64,000 bases of DNA from Styela clava (Eukaryota; Chordata; Ascidiacea; Stolidobranchia; Styelidae). The stretch covers positions 17,670,001-17,734,000 of the forward strand of contig NC_135251.1 of assembly GCF_964204865.1 (NCBI RefSeq), written 5' to 3'. The notes below the pieces were generated by a model that saw nothing but the letters and a program-made list of their open reading frames with translations, made no database searches and was not told the DNA's origin. Shown in pieces: positions 37,236 through 50,900 of this stretch (within the stretch, counting starts at the first letter, position 1; every line of letters starts with the position of its first letter). Made by a program: the position numbers and the translations under genes.

Positions 37236-40200
37236 ATGACGAACTTTACCATATACTGTTGTTTGTGTTTTATGGCTTTGGCAGTGATTACAGAACTTGC
37301 TACAAGTAAGACGAAGAGTTCATGTGATTTTTTTAGGTCTAGCCCTCAATTTTTCTTTTCAAAATGCGACGGTAACGTTAAATTAAATTACACCACATTT
37401 GGATTCTGAATATATATAGTATAGAACATTTATGTTTACAAATAAACAGCATTTCTCAACATGGAAGTTTATCTTGAAGCACATTTTAGATTATTTAATA
37501 GACGGGAGGCAAAAATGTTATCATTTTTTCTCTTGAGTTCAGTGTTATTTATGAAATGACCTGTGACTTCGAAAGTTGATTTTAAAATGATAACTGAAGC
37601 CCCTTTTTCAGTTTGAGGGAGCCAGAAAAGTTCAGGTGTGTTTAATGTTCAGCAACTTTGCAGGGTCTTGTCTAAATAGCCAATAAGGAAGCCGCAGATA
37701 ATTAATTACTGGTCTTGAAAGGACCGGCGGTAAAAGTTGATTGATCACAATCGGCGACTTTTCTCAATCACGCAGTCATTTTGTAAATACTTCTCTCGGA
37801 CGAATTACAAAAAAGCACACAAACAAACAACTTCTATCATTACATTACCGGATATACCACCCGAAACAATTAGGACTCAGTATAACAAAATTATTAAAGG
37901 CTTACAATGCCAATATCCCTAATTTATGAACTTTTTCAAACTATATGGTTGTGAAAAACGGAGAACTTATATTATATTTATATCAAAAGTAGTCTACTGA
38001 ATGTTGTGGTACGACGTGTATTTCGCAAAATATATTTTACCGCCCTCCTTTTTGCGCAGGTTGCCACAATGATTATCACCAAAAACAACGATCTACCAAT
38101 CCTGATGGAACAAAAAAGAAAAGAGAAATCGCTGGTAATACAAGCCTTACAGTGCAGGACTTTTTCCCTGTTTGTTTGGAAACCGAGCTAACCGAAGACG
38201 AATCTTATTCAGGAAAGTCATTTGTCGGCGCTATCAATTTTGTCATATTTCATAGTTCTTGGTATGAATCGGTCAACAACACAATTTGCGAGTAAGTTTT
38301 TATTCACATTCTTCAATATTCAAGCATATATGAATTGATGATATCCAGAATGGTAAAGGAATAACGACAAAGTTGTTACAATCGGTTTTATTTTTAGGAT
38401 ACAAATTACTCGCTGATAAAAACTAAAATTGAATATTTGACGTGGAACGGGGTCTTAAAAATTAAAATGTCAATTTGGTAATTTCTACAGAGGGGAGAAC
38501 GACACTGTAGAATGTTGGATGACAAATCTGGCAACGTTTATTGACGGAAATTCTCCTGCCTTCCGCGCAGCTCAAGATTGCGTCATCGATTACTACGAAG
38601 TCTATTACGGGGTATCTCTTAATATCACAGGTTTGTTAATCATTCTGTTTCGAGTACAGTATCCGGCGGAAGATTAAATAAACTTATGCTAGAGATGTTC
38701 CAATATGAGAACGAGAATATCGGTCGGAGACCATAGACTTATCGTTTGGAGGTTAGGGGATCCCCCAAAACAGCGCTCTTACTCCATAGTGACACCGTGT
38801 GTCCCATCACTAATTGAATAATAACTCGCTAATTATACGACATAATTCATCGAAAACCAATAGGCTTCTGTTCCGAACTATGATGAATGTACATGCAAAT
38901 CTTGGAGCAGATTCAACCTCGCTTTCGTGAGATATCGCGTGTATCTAACAGACAAACAAACAAACAAACAGACAAATACCTATAAACATACTTACCGATC
39001 TTAAGATCGATAAGTAAATACCTATCAACATATTTACCGATCTTAAGATCGATAAGTAATGATACAAAAATATAATTGGTTTAAGGTTTGCCTAGGCAGT
39101 ACTCTATATGCAAGGCTGTCTCCAATTTACTGGTGACACTACATATCATATTCTAGCTACGTCCATTTGTATTTATATCTTTGAAAATCTCGTGGCTGTG
39201 GTCGAACGATGAAACATTTATACAGTCGAAACCCCGTACCGTATAGTCGAAACTCCTTTTCACGCTTATTGCGCAAAATTATGCACCTCAGTTTTATTTC
39301 AAGGTCGTATGACTTCCCCACCACGTGCGATATTTAATCGTTTGCTTCGCGGTCTATAGCATTACTGCATATTCACACGATAATTGTATCGGATTAATCA
39401 ATTTTACACAAGTTCGTGTTTCTTTCCTAATTGTTCAAGAATATCCAAGTGGCACTCCATACAATGAATCTGACAGCTGCGCTGATGTGGATGTAAACGA
39501 GTTTGAAACGGAGTTTATAAGTGATCTCAATATAACTGCTTTGGAATATGAAGACCTAACGGTTACCGATATCGACGATCTCCTACAATTTATCCAGTAT
39601 GACATGATCTGCCCGTGAGTTACCTTATGTAATAATTTGCGTCGGTTTTGTCGGTAATCGTTACATTTACTGCACTGAATATTAACTAAAAATGGAATAT
39701 TTGTCAGTCAACATCATTCACACATTTTGTCGTTCTTTCGCTTATCTTTCCTCAATTTTTCCTATCCTCTTTCTCTCTCTCTTGCTCTTCTTATATCACA
39801 AAGTTAAATTTTCCGGTAAGCGTAGAGATTGCACTTGTGACGACCTGGATAACAACGACGAATATTTTGAAACTCTGGATTTTGAAGACGGTACTTCATG
39901 CGGTGATTGTTGGTCATCAAGGTTCGCTACCGGCATTCGACATGACTCTATTTTCCAGAAACCTGCATCTAAACTTGCAGCAAAGAAATTGGGACTGAAG
40001 CCATGTAAGTAGGCCTACCGATTTTTTCATTGTTTTATTCAATTTTTGTTATCATTATCCTTATTATAAAAACAAAGAACCTACAAACGGCTCAAATAAC
40101 TTTCATGTTTTAACTAGTTTGATGATAGCCTGAAAAAGAGTCGGTCAAGTAAAACTTAACAGAAATATATTTGCGTGAGCAGAAAGACAGGACACGACAG

Positions 40201-43200
40201 GAACATTATTTATTCATACGCAGAGCGTAAAAGGATTATCTTATACTAAACGAATTAAATTTTGTGTTGTTTTTCACACAGCAAACATATGTCCTCCGAA
40301 AGATATTGACTTTTCCTCGGAAAACATTGTTACAAATATACTTGGAATAAACGTCACATGCGGAATACAGAATACTACAATAAGGTACATACGTTATTTC
40401 AATACATTATTATATATATTAATCGTGCTGCTTTGGATACAAAGCCACAAATACCTTGATCTCGTTAAAGTAAGACGAAATAAATAAACACTGCACGCTA
40501 ATCACACACTGTTATCAAATCTTCTGGTCATAGTGTTCATCATCGTTAATATAAAGGGATCCATGAAAGCAGGAATTCGCCAGAATTAACATAAAATTTC
40601 ATTTTTGGATGTCCTTTCGAATATTGCTTCGGCGTTTTTTCTGTTAGCTTATTCTATTAAAAAAGCGAGGTTTCCCAAAAATGTGAAGTTGTACATCGGG
40701 AAACCAAATATTTCAATATTGGCCATATACAGTATATATGTGATTATCCCCCACAATAAGGGATTTGATCGTGTGGGTAATTTCATGAACATATTATATT
40801 CACTTTTTAGCTTAGAATCTTGCGGTTTAGCTGATCTTGGATATGTAGTGGCTCAAGAAATTTTTATTAACGACCCCACGAAGGACACAGATCCAGAAAT
40901 TGTGCCACCGGAGTGTTTTCCAAAACTTAAAAATAGAAATGGGAAGAATGACAAAATTGCCGTTTTCACTTTTCCAAAGCATAGATGCTGGGCACACGAA
41001 GACGTGAGTATAATACAATTATCCATTTTTGTCATTTCATAATGCGCTTTACAAAGTGAGAAAGAATAGAACTTAATTAAGATTGCTAGAAGATATTGAC
41101 CTCCAGTTAATCACTATATCGTTCGGTAATTTACTCCCGAACTAGCGATAAACAACATAATATGGTTATAATTGTTATCAGAGCGATACAATTGCTTTCC
41201 TAATTCTCATCTCTAATCAATTCTAATCTCACATTTTCTCAAGTACAATGAAACGCACGTGACATACACATATGCTATAAGAAATATGGAAGCGGAAGAT
41301 TTATATTCAGTATCAATGATAGACCGGCACGTTGAACTTGATATCAATATTTCTTGTTCACATCCAAATGGAATTATTTCACTTCCATTCGCTGTGGAAA
41401 CATTGACAAGGTATATTTCGATCCAAATGAGTTCAAATGTAGACCTTCTTATCAACACATTTCATCATTTAGTGTACTGATCTTATCCATATAAATCATT
41501 CATACTGTTCATTTTGGACCGTAAATTTTCAGTAAAATCATGGATTCTAATCAATGAATTTTATTAATGTATCAAAGTTTTCCATTATACTCAGGGACAA
41601 ATTGTAGAATAAGCCTCAAACTTGGCGTGAAAAGGTATTATATATATATACAAAGCTATTGCTCGCCTCTCGCATTGCCTGAAATCTCGTTTGTTCTGAA
41701 GAATACGGGAATTTGTGCTAGTGGGATGGTGCTCGAAATACGATGTTTGCTCATTGGTCAACCATCTTGTATATATATCCAGACGTTAATTACTGTTTTG
41801 TTTGGAATTGGATGCAAACTGAGTAGAAGATAACTTTTTATTAGAATATTAGTTGTTTGAAGCTAGGTCAATTTTTTTGTATAATTTCAGAACAGCATCA
41901 TTTCAATTATCTGAGCACTCGCAACCAGTCCAAGTAAAAATGGAAGCGTACAAGGATTCTCATTTTCATATACCTTACAGTGCCGAAAATGCAACCGTTG
42001 AGATACCCGATAATATTTGGATTAGGTTTTCCCACGACGGCGACGATTCTATTTTTATTGAGGTAACACTCAATATGATGAACTAAACATTTAACTTTTA
42101 AATATAGTAATACCATTTTGTGCTACACACTGGCTGCCTATTCGTTTATATATATATATATATATATATATTGATTTGTCGTGGGGAGAAGCACATGCTA
42201 TTCATCTGTTCGTGAAGCGACAAGAAAATGTCTGTAGTACTTTTCATATATAAAAAATATATTGGTTGTTTTGGAGCAGAGAAACGTAAGAATGATTAAA
42301 CATATTAAATCAAATATTTTGAACTCTCCGGTGGAAGTTAATAAGCAGACACAGGAAGTTTATATCTTTATATAATTGGAAATAAAGATTGACATAATCT
42401 GGCAAACACAATGTCTGTACAACCAAACAAAAAAAACTTAAGCGATCTTGAGACCTTTCCATCAAAAATCAATAATCAATATTACCATCATTTTATTTTA
42501 TATATTCAGGTTTTTGACTGTTGGATAACTCCGACAGCAAATATTGGGGACGAATACGCGTATTTTGTCGTATACGGAGGGTGAGAGAATTTAAAATTAA
42601 CTATCATATTGTCTAGAGCAGGGATACTCAACTATTTTCACCAAAGGTCCGTTTAACTTCAAAATTACTGGGGTCCGGACATTTCAGAAAATTTATTTCA
42701 TAAAAAAAAAAATAAACTCAAATGCATTATTAATTAAATACAAGAGCAATGAATGGCTTACAAATATGGATACAAATGTCGCAAATCGGTACCAGTACGG
42801 CAACTGTATGGATGTTTCGTTTTCCTTAATTATTTCCGTAACAATGACCAATCAGCAAAAAGTCAACGATGACGTAATAATTAAAATTTTTGAGGCCGCT
42901 CAGACACTTCGTTCGCTCAGACTAGTGGTTCTCAACCTGTGGTACGCGGGAGATCTTCAAGTTGTACGCGAGCAACTTTGAATTATTGCAACAATTAACC
43001 TTTCAGTTGGCTAAAATATGCCGGCAAAGCTGTATCTTCCTCACTGTATGTATTCGTTGAACAACGTTTATGAATGTTTCCCCGAGCATCAGTTTCCTTG
43101 TTTATTTCCGTAACCATAACCAATCAGCAGTAAGTCAAAATGACGTCACACGTAAAAATTGTAATTCCTGCACCCGGCCCCTCAAACAGATATTCAAGCA

Positions 43201-46125
43201 TGGTTGCAAACATTTCATCGTTTTTGTAGTTTTGAGTGATATTTGTCAGTTTTCAGTAGTGTTTCAAGAAAATATTTCTGAATTAAATAACTTAATTGTC
43301 ATTATGTCTTCCGCGGAGCTACTTTAGTTGCAGTAAATAAAAACGAATCTCGCAAATGCTGCGATGAACAAGGCTAAACTTAGCTATATCAGTACCTGCA
43401 AACGACACATGGTTGGTTAATTTCAATAAAAATGATGGTTTCAAACACGTAAACCAGTTTAGAAGCGCCAAGCCGCCAACACATCAAAACACTCCCAGAA
43501 TAAGCATAAATTTTACAATAGTATAGTATAGGGCTGATGTTTTAGTAGCCAATAGTCGGGGAAACGTCCATAGCGCTGGTGCGCCACCAGTCCTTGTCTT
43601 TAGAGATCGCCCTCGCCCGCTTACCCATTATTAAATGTAGCGATATAGGCATGTTTTTGTCTGTTTCGAGTGTTACGCCACAAAGAATGTAGTGCCACAT
43701 TATAAAATACAAAAACTCCCACGGCACGTTCCTTGTGTTTTTTTTACCCACGCCGAAAAGGGGCTTCGTCGGTGGTTCGCTGCCATAGTAAAAAACAGTG
43801 AAGTGGTACGCGGTCAGTAGAAGGTTGAAAACCACTGGCTCAGACAGATAGATATTCAAGCATGGCTGTAAACAAGCCTCGTTTTTGCGGATTCGCGTGA
43901 TATTTGTCAGTTTTTGGTTGTGTTTCTGAAAATTAGTTGTAAATGAGGTATTGTAATTGTCATTATGTCTTCCGATAAGCTTTAGTTTAGTTACAAGAAT
44001 CAAAAATGAGTCCCGGGAAAGCTGCGATAGACTATGCTTAATTGAGCGTGTAAGAGGCACGTCGTTGTATATTTCAATAAAAATAATGGTTTTGAGCATG
44101 TAAATCAGTTTGTAAGTGTCATCAACTCTCGGAAACACTCGCAAAATACGCATCCAAAATTTTGCAATAGTAAAGTATAGGGAGAATTTTTATGGGGTCA
44201 AAGGTCGGGAAAACATCCCATAGATTTTTACATTCTGTGTATGTTAATAATATCAAAATCATCTGAATCTATAAAACGATGCTTGTGCTGCCAAAATAAA
44301 CAAGCAGGCGCGGTCCAAATTGAAGGGTCGAAAGGTCCGGATTCGGACCGCGGTCCAACAGTTGAGTAGCCCTGGTCTAGAGGCACAAGCCTGTTTCCCT
44401 AACACGGAGTTCTCAGCCCAGTATTCTTCACTTTCCTTTCAAATATTTGTAACTTTATTAAAAAAAAGTATTGAGTATTCACCCCCATATACGGTTGATG
44501 CCGTGTCCCGCGGGGACTCGGTGCAGCCTCTTGTTTTGAGGCTTCATAATCAATTTATTCAATATTTACTTTGGCAACATACAAGTTTACTCACATCACG
44601 CTTATCGCAACCTAAATTTGGTCATGTTCCTGAAACTTGCACGTTACGACGAATTATTCAAACAGGTGCCCAGAAAAAGAGAACAACGGTACCGGGACGA
44701 GGGACGCCGCGCTACAGCTGCGTACTTGTGTCAATACAACTGCGAGCTTCGGCTTCGCTTCTTTTAAATGGAGTGGGTTAAATCCAGATATTTATACGGA
44801 TGATAATTCACTTCATCTTCATTGTGAAATTATTCTTCACCGGTGGGATAATTTACCTTGTTATAATAAGGTTAGTATTATAACAGAATAATGCATTTTC
44901 ATCATAACCTGACGGTAGGCTATAAAATACCGAAAATATTAAATAATTCCCAGTATACTACAACAAAAAAATTGGAAGCGAATGTGTTTTAACAGTCAGC
45001 TATGAGCTTGATTAGTGTTGACCAGTTTTGCCAGAGACCGTTAAATTCAGTGATATTTATAGCCACGTGAGCTGTGCTTCTATGGAAACTAAGTAAAGTA
45101 AAATTATCTCTTCCAATCATATATAAAGGCATGTTTAGATACATATAATTTGCTATTTTCAAACGAAGTTCAATTAAAACGAATTTCTAAAAATAGTAAT
45201 ATACGTATTTAACTTCGCTCAACTGTTTTTATTTATACAAATATTCTATATAGTATTTGAGTTATTTTTAGTCTTGTTCTCCACCACCTACTTCTCGAAA
45301 ACGAAGACGAGAGGTTGAGAGATCAGCCGTTGATTTGCAAATGGGTCCGATTATATCGACTCTCAATAACTGCCCCAATGTAAGTATACAAGAATAGAAC
45401 AAATGATAAATATAATTTAATACTTCAGAGTGGGTCTCTGAGTTTATCATATCGTCCACAATAACCTGTGAATCATTTGTATAAACTCGTGTGCACGTGG
45501 GATGTATACCATTAAAATATTACCTTTCAGTTACTTTATCTCATCTCGCATGATTAATACCTAAATGACCAGTAAACATAGCTAACGGAAATAAATTTCC
45601 GTCACAACATAAAGAATGGGAAGTTATCTTTAACAGGGCACAATAACAATTAGTGATGATTCGAATAAAATCATTGAGTGGTTTAAACGTTAATCATACC
45701 AGTGGCAGAGCAGTGTGTGGGTTGGAGTATATTCGCACTTTTGTTGGAGAGAAATCAGTTTCTTTTTTTGAGCTTCAGTTCTGGAATTAAGATCGAAATT
45801 TCGAACGAGTGGAAGTCGCAAGTCCGAGTTTTATTTTTAAAATCATATTCAAAGTGAAAATTTCCAACTTTCATGACTCTGCTTCTAAACCGACACATCT
45901 TGTCATCCTATATCTACTAAAACCACTTCTATACATATGGCCTGTATTCTGCACATGTCATAATACACTTTTTAGAACGAATGCAACTGTACCCAAAGAT
46001 GTTTCGGCTGTGATGATTACGGCAACTCAAACTGCGGTTGTTTAAATAATTACTTCTTAATGGATGACGGAAGAACGTGCGCGCAACTGGATGATAGTTG
46101 GTCACACGAAAGAGCTCACGGATAG
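37236..46125 (+). CDS. Secreted ZP-domain protein with furin site and EGF-like tail
   Basis: Thirteen exons join in phase to 663 residues: 37236-37305, 38060-38291, 38491-38630, 39413-39614, 39826-40004, 40282-40384, 40811-41003, 41244-41410, 41891-42062, 42510-42580, 44666-44870, 45272-45379, 45976-46125. Exon 1 encodes a signal peptide. Residues 24-270 are cysteine-containing and glycosylation-rich, with weak SEA-like character (NLATFIDGNSPAFRAAQD, then YYGVSLNI). The ZP-N half starts near Cys301 (INVTCGIQNTTI) and continues through CGLADLGY and CWAHEDYNETHVTYTYAIRN. The ZP-C half has DCWITPTA (Cys490), YGGCPEKE, SFGFASFKW and SLHLHCEIILHRW. A furin-type site RKRRR lies at about 587-591. 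After it comes an acidic linker, then a six-cysteine EGF-like module (CNCTQRCFGCDDYGNSNCGC) and a stop. No transmembrane segment or GPI signal follows. ZP proteins polymerise into extracellular filaments or egg coats. The specific role here is unknown. Intron 10 carries a nested hAT pair. Confidence 0.85.
38965..39058 (+). repeat. Duplicated 42-bp unit with palindromic core
   Basis: Two copies start aaatacctat(a/c)aacata and each contains ttaccgatcttaagatcgat, a self-complementary core (gatcttaagatc). A (caaa)n run precedes them. They lie in intron 3 of the ZP gene. Confidence 0.75.
42145..42172. repeat. (TA)n microsatellite
   Basis: A simple TA run in intron 9 of the ZP gene. Confidence 0.8.
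42619..44374. mobile_element. Outer hAT-type element with exact TSD, in ZP gene intron
   Basis: The element is 1756 bp. The target duplication gtctagag is exact at 42611-42618 and 44375-44382. The ends are cagggatactcaac and gttgagtagccctg. It sits wholly in intron 10 of the ZP gene, between the exons encoding VVYGG and CPEKE, so coding is intact. It contains another complete hAT-type element. No transposase was recognised. Confidence 0.9.
42923..43837. mobile_element. Inner hAT-type element nested in the outer one
   Basis: The element is 915 bp. The target duplication gctcagac is exact at 42915-42922 and 43838-43845. The ends are tagtggttctcaacctg and gttgaaaaccactg, with gtggtacgcg motifs near both termini. 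It shares an internal segment (atattcaagcatgg, then gatatttgtcagtttt) with the outer element that hosts it. Confidence 0.85.
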
Positions 46126-47925
46126 CATTTATCATTTCTCCAAATAATGCAATTCTCACCAGAACTGTGCACCAATCAAATACAGAACGGTTATGATGAG
46201 GGAACAATCGAACATGTCAATGACAGATTTCTAACGGAGAAAGTCACCCTGCACTCTGTGACGAAGAGACTGGCATTACGACTATTTCCCTTATTTTTTG
46301 TATCATAAACCTCGCGTTATTCTGATAATCACCAGAACATATTTTCTTCAGTGCCGCTTCCCCCATGGACATTATCCAGTATAAGACCAAGTCATTCCTT
46401 TCAAATTATCAACCGTCTTCTGGCAAGATACAAATCATACCTTCGCCGCCTCACCTATTTTTCTACTAGTATTGAAATTTGATTAAAATAAAATATTTAT
46501 AAACTATAAACTAAATGATTAAATGCACTTATATGAGATGAGTCATTCCTGATGAGCAGGAAACCGATAAAACGACTTTGCCGTAAGATCAACCACGCCT
46601 CATTACTAGTTCAAATCGGGTTTGGGAATAGTCAACCAGTTATTTGTTTCAGTTCCATGGACTTGGAGCTTGGTTAAATACTCAGTGATATTTGCAATTA
46701 AGCAACAGTGTTTTGTCTCACATTCGTCACCTGCAAATATGATTACTTTTATGTTTATTACTTTCTAATTATGGTTTGCAATTTCAGGGTAAACAGCACG
46801 TGACCACCTTTCGTATGTCTCCAAAATTTGATTTATTTTATCTGAAAATATATAGAAACAGCAAAAAGCAAGACTTTCTCAATGAAGTATGTTTAATTAA
46901 AACTAATAAAATAAAAATGAAAGCAAGGTGTTTGTTTACATGTATATTCGAGTTGTGGTAATTTGAACCAATGAAAGTCTGTACAAAACTGAAAATTACT
47001 GAAGATACATATTACCTTTACAGCGACCTGTAGGCAGATTGATTAAATTTGACGAAAACGCAAATGGTTTTAAAATTGTTTTTTAGAATCTTGAATAATT
47101 TTTACATTCATCTGTAAATTGACCAATGTGCATTTTTACCCATGTAAGAGCAATTAATGTTGTACTGAAGTATATCTAACCATTGGAATCTTAGTTATAT
47201 GAACCGAATCAACATTATTGTTTGCTTTACTTTGTAAATGTTGATCAATGTGACCAATTTAAACACTTTAATAAATAGGATAGGATAGGATAGGATTTAC
47301 ATATTTATCCCGGGGGAGAGGAAAGCCGATAAGACGGCTTATCCATATGGCGAACCACGGCCTCTCGTCCGGTTACCATTCCAAGTCGGGTAAATCATTT
47401 CAACTGTGGTGGTCATGCGTGTGAAGTAGGTTTAGAGGTAAGAACCAGATCAGGTGAGATAGCGATATAGGTCTATTTATATACTAACAGCATACTGTAT
47501 TTGTGCAAATCGTCACTAATGGATCTTGGCAATTTCTTTACTTGGAATTGCTGCTGTGAAATCACTGCGCTCGAGGAATTTTGATGTAGTGACTTATGAT
47601 ATGCAGATTTTAGAAGAAAATACTTTACTCTGATTAAAGCGACATGTACTATAATGCTTTTTATATTAATATTACCTTGTTGTTAATATTTTCTTCTTCT
47701 GAGAAAAACGCTTTTCTCTAAGACTACTATTGGTAATATAATTGTAAAAAATCTGATTAGGGTTTTGCTCTGCCTTATAAAATGTGAAAACGTTAACTAA
47801 GATTAACAGAACTTACTCAATGTTATTTCTATGAAATTAGTATGAACTGAGAAAAGCTGATAACAAAATAACTTAGCACGTGTAGACCACCTTCTGCTTC
47901 TGACTTGCGTAGACCGGTCCTGACT
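46126..47925. other. ZP gene 3' UTR, SINE-like repeats, UNC93 upstream region
   Basis: A possible polyadenylation signal lies in aaaataaaatattt near 46485. Family D repeats occur near 46556-46640 and 47300-47460. The latter is preceded by a (aggat)n tail at 47278-47296. No gene was found. Confidence 0.5.
47278..47460. repeat. SINE-like repeat, family D, with (aggat)n tail
   Basis: The simple tail ggataggataggatagga leads into a body containing gcgaaccacggcctctcgtc and ccattccaagtcgggtaaat. Related bodies occur near 30090 and 46560. A short simple-sequence tail is typical of non-LTR-mobilised repeats, and the orientation implied is minus. Confidence 0.5.
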
Positions 47926-50900
47926 ATGTTGAACAATAACAGCGACGGTCACGTTCAAAAACCTATGCGGAACTTACTAATGCTGTCAACTTCATTTCTG
48001 TTTATTTTTTCCGCATACGGAGCATTAGAAGGTATACTCACTCACTAAATACATTTTCTTTGTTTTTGCTATTGTTTTTACTTTCACGCATCCAATTTAT
48101 GATAAAGAGATCTAAATATTATTATGACTCACAAAAATCTATTGAAGCTGACAAAGACACTTTTCGCGAATAAAGTAAACATCGACTGACCATTCCAACC
48201 TACGTTTATATATATTTTATTTGTAGCTGCACAGAGCAGTATCAATGCTGAATTGGGAGTAATTTCGTTGTGCGCTGTTTATGCTTCTTACACCGTATTC
48301 TCACTCCTGCTACCTCCGCTGGTAATCAGTCAATTGGGGAGCAGAAAAAGTATTGCAGTCAGCGTTATAGGTTACGCTGCTTACATTGCAGGTAAATATA
48401 CTTATGATATTGTTGTACGTTTTATAAATATTATAATAACATATACGTAGAATTTTATTATTATTGATATATATATATCTTTAGACGGCCGCGAGGTATG
48501 CGGATAGCGATTTTTAAATATTGGGGATATCTGCTAAGTCATCGGTTCCAAAACTTTTAGTTCGTGATCAGGTTGTCAGGGAAAAACCTCACTGCGCGGT
48601 TACACTATAAAAATGCTGCTTCAAAATAAAACTCAGTTTTGTGATCGTTAATGTGTACTTTGAGCCCTGTTTGTAAACATGTCGGATTGAGAAATAAAAG
48701 CAAAACGTCAACTCTTCTCCCTCATCTTTGCTCGATTTGCCTTTGAAATGTTGAAAATATCACTCATGTTGGCTAAACTCGGTTCAGCAGATAAATAAAA
48801 TGAACTGCATTTCGCAAAATTGCAGCAGGTAGTGTCTACCAATATTGTTACGTATAATGGAAACATAACCTACGTATCAGAGAGTGAACGACATGGAAAG
48901 GTAAAATGAATTTATTGATTCATAGACACAGTATTTAAAAAAATAAAAAGCAGGAAAACATGTATAATATATAAAACATTCACTCATATTTTAGTTATTT
49001 AACACAATTCTGTTAATTTTTGCCGTGAAATTGCCGTGATAAGCAATCAATATGTACGGAGATGTTCTCTTTTTTCAGCTCATTTTTATCCGCGAGGATG
49101 GACTCTAGTTACAACTGGAATATTAGTAGGTGCTTCTGCTTCGGTGCTGTGGGTAGCCCAAAAAGTATACGTCACCAACTTAGCTTTCAATAATTGCGGA
49201 AAAATTAATAAACAGACGGAAAACACCGTTGGCTACTTTCATAGTATATTCATGGCGATATTTTGTGCTCGTGGAATCGGATCTATCATTATGTCAATAT
49301 TACTCAATCGAGAAGCAAAGGTAGTTCAAAACGAAGACACTCCATTTTCAAGGTATACTCCCAAATTAACACTTTCAGCCGCCTTCACCTCCAGTTTTTT
49401 GCCACGAATATATGTAGATGAATAAATTCAGCTCATTGTTTTTCAGGCTGATCCAGCCAATATCATTTTGGTGTAACATAATCACCTACTTCTTTCTTGA
49501 AGTAAAACGTCAAAAATATGTAATTGTAGTTTTGTGGCGATCACAGAACAATATTTTTATTTACAGCAATGCATCTTCAAGACCTTCAACAACAGTTAAA
49601 ATACTAAATTTCAATACCACAGAGAATTTTCATGAAATATGCGGAGATCCAGCTAGTCGGCAATGGGAATCTTCAGACCCAACTGCTGAGACTAAATTAG
49701 ACGTAAACATTGACAGCACCAAGCTGTATATAATGTTGTCGGTTTATATCGGATTCGTTATAATAGGATTTGTTTTATTGCTTTGTATTGATGAAATGCA
49801 AGAGTTCAAACTTCCTTCCGATCATGCCGAACAGATTGCTATCGACAATGAAGCTAATACAAAATCCAACAGAAGCAAGGTATGTATACCATGTATGCAG
49901 TTATTAACTTGTTGTCAACTAAATCTGGACCCCGTGTTCGGTATTTAAAATATGTTTCAATTTTAAGTAATAAGACTAGAATTTGTATCCATATATGTAT
50001 CGTCAACATAAAACTTGATGAAACGTCAATTATTCTCCAGCTACGCGCGTTTCTTAATGGCCGACATATATTTGAACTTTAAAGTATCACAAATATATGA
50101 ATACCATGATGACAAGATGAATACGATGATATAAAAAGTAGCGATCAAAGTGACAAATCTAACAGCTTAATCTGACAGTTTTATTTTTTAAGATTTTGTC
50201 AACCGGTCGATTGATGACGTCTAACATTCAGATGATATTTCTCATACCGAGCTCGATACAAATAGGAATGTATGCTGCTGTTCCACTTACATTTTACATG
50301 AGATTCTGGGTGACCTGCTCATTAGGTAAAATGGTTTAATGTTTATCTATAATTTTTTAAACTACTTTAGTCTACAATACCGCCAAATAAGCAAATATAA
50401 TATTACGCTACACAGGTGTTGATTACGTCGGATACGTTGCCTTCACGTACTCATTAATGTCATCAATAATGTCCTTAATTGCTGGCAGATTGCTAAAATA
50501 CTTTCATAGGAAGACATTATTCTTTATTTCTTGTATATTGGAAATAAGCTGCTCACTCGTTGTCTTGCTATGGACTCCAGTGAAAGAGGTAAGATAACAT
50601 TTAAAATTCAGTAAACAACGTTATGATACAATAATCGTCACAAACTTTATACGCCAGTTTGAAAATATCACATCAAAATGATTTCGACGTGGGAATTTGA
50701 TCCGTTCAAATATAGCAGCTTATGAAGATAGTTTTTGTTTTCCATATACAGACCTCATACTTCGCTAGCACGGGTACATTTGTTTCATGAGTAATCAATT
50801 GTAAACTATCCGATTTAGAAACTTGTAGTAGAGCAAAGCGCTTTCCAACGATAAGGCTTAGTGCTTCCGAAATTCAGTTATCAGTGATGTGGCGGTGTAA

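Noticed and set aside
43542..44153. 203-residue minus-strand frame, the longest single frame in the window
   Set aside because: It crosses the boundary between the inner and outer hAT elements (43837), so it cannot be an ancestral gene, and it shows no transposase motif.
44320..44781. 153-residue plus-strand frame
   Set aside because: It overlaps the ZP exon at 44666-44870 in the wrong frame and begins inside the hAT end.
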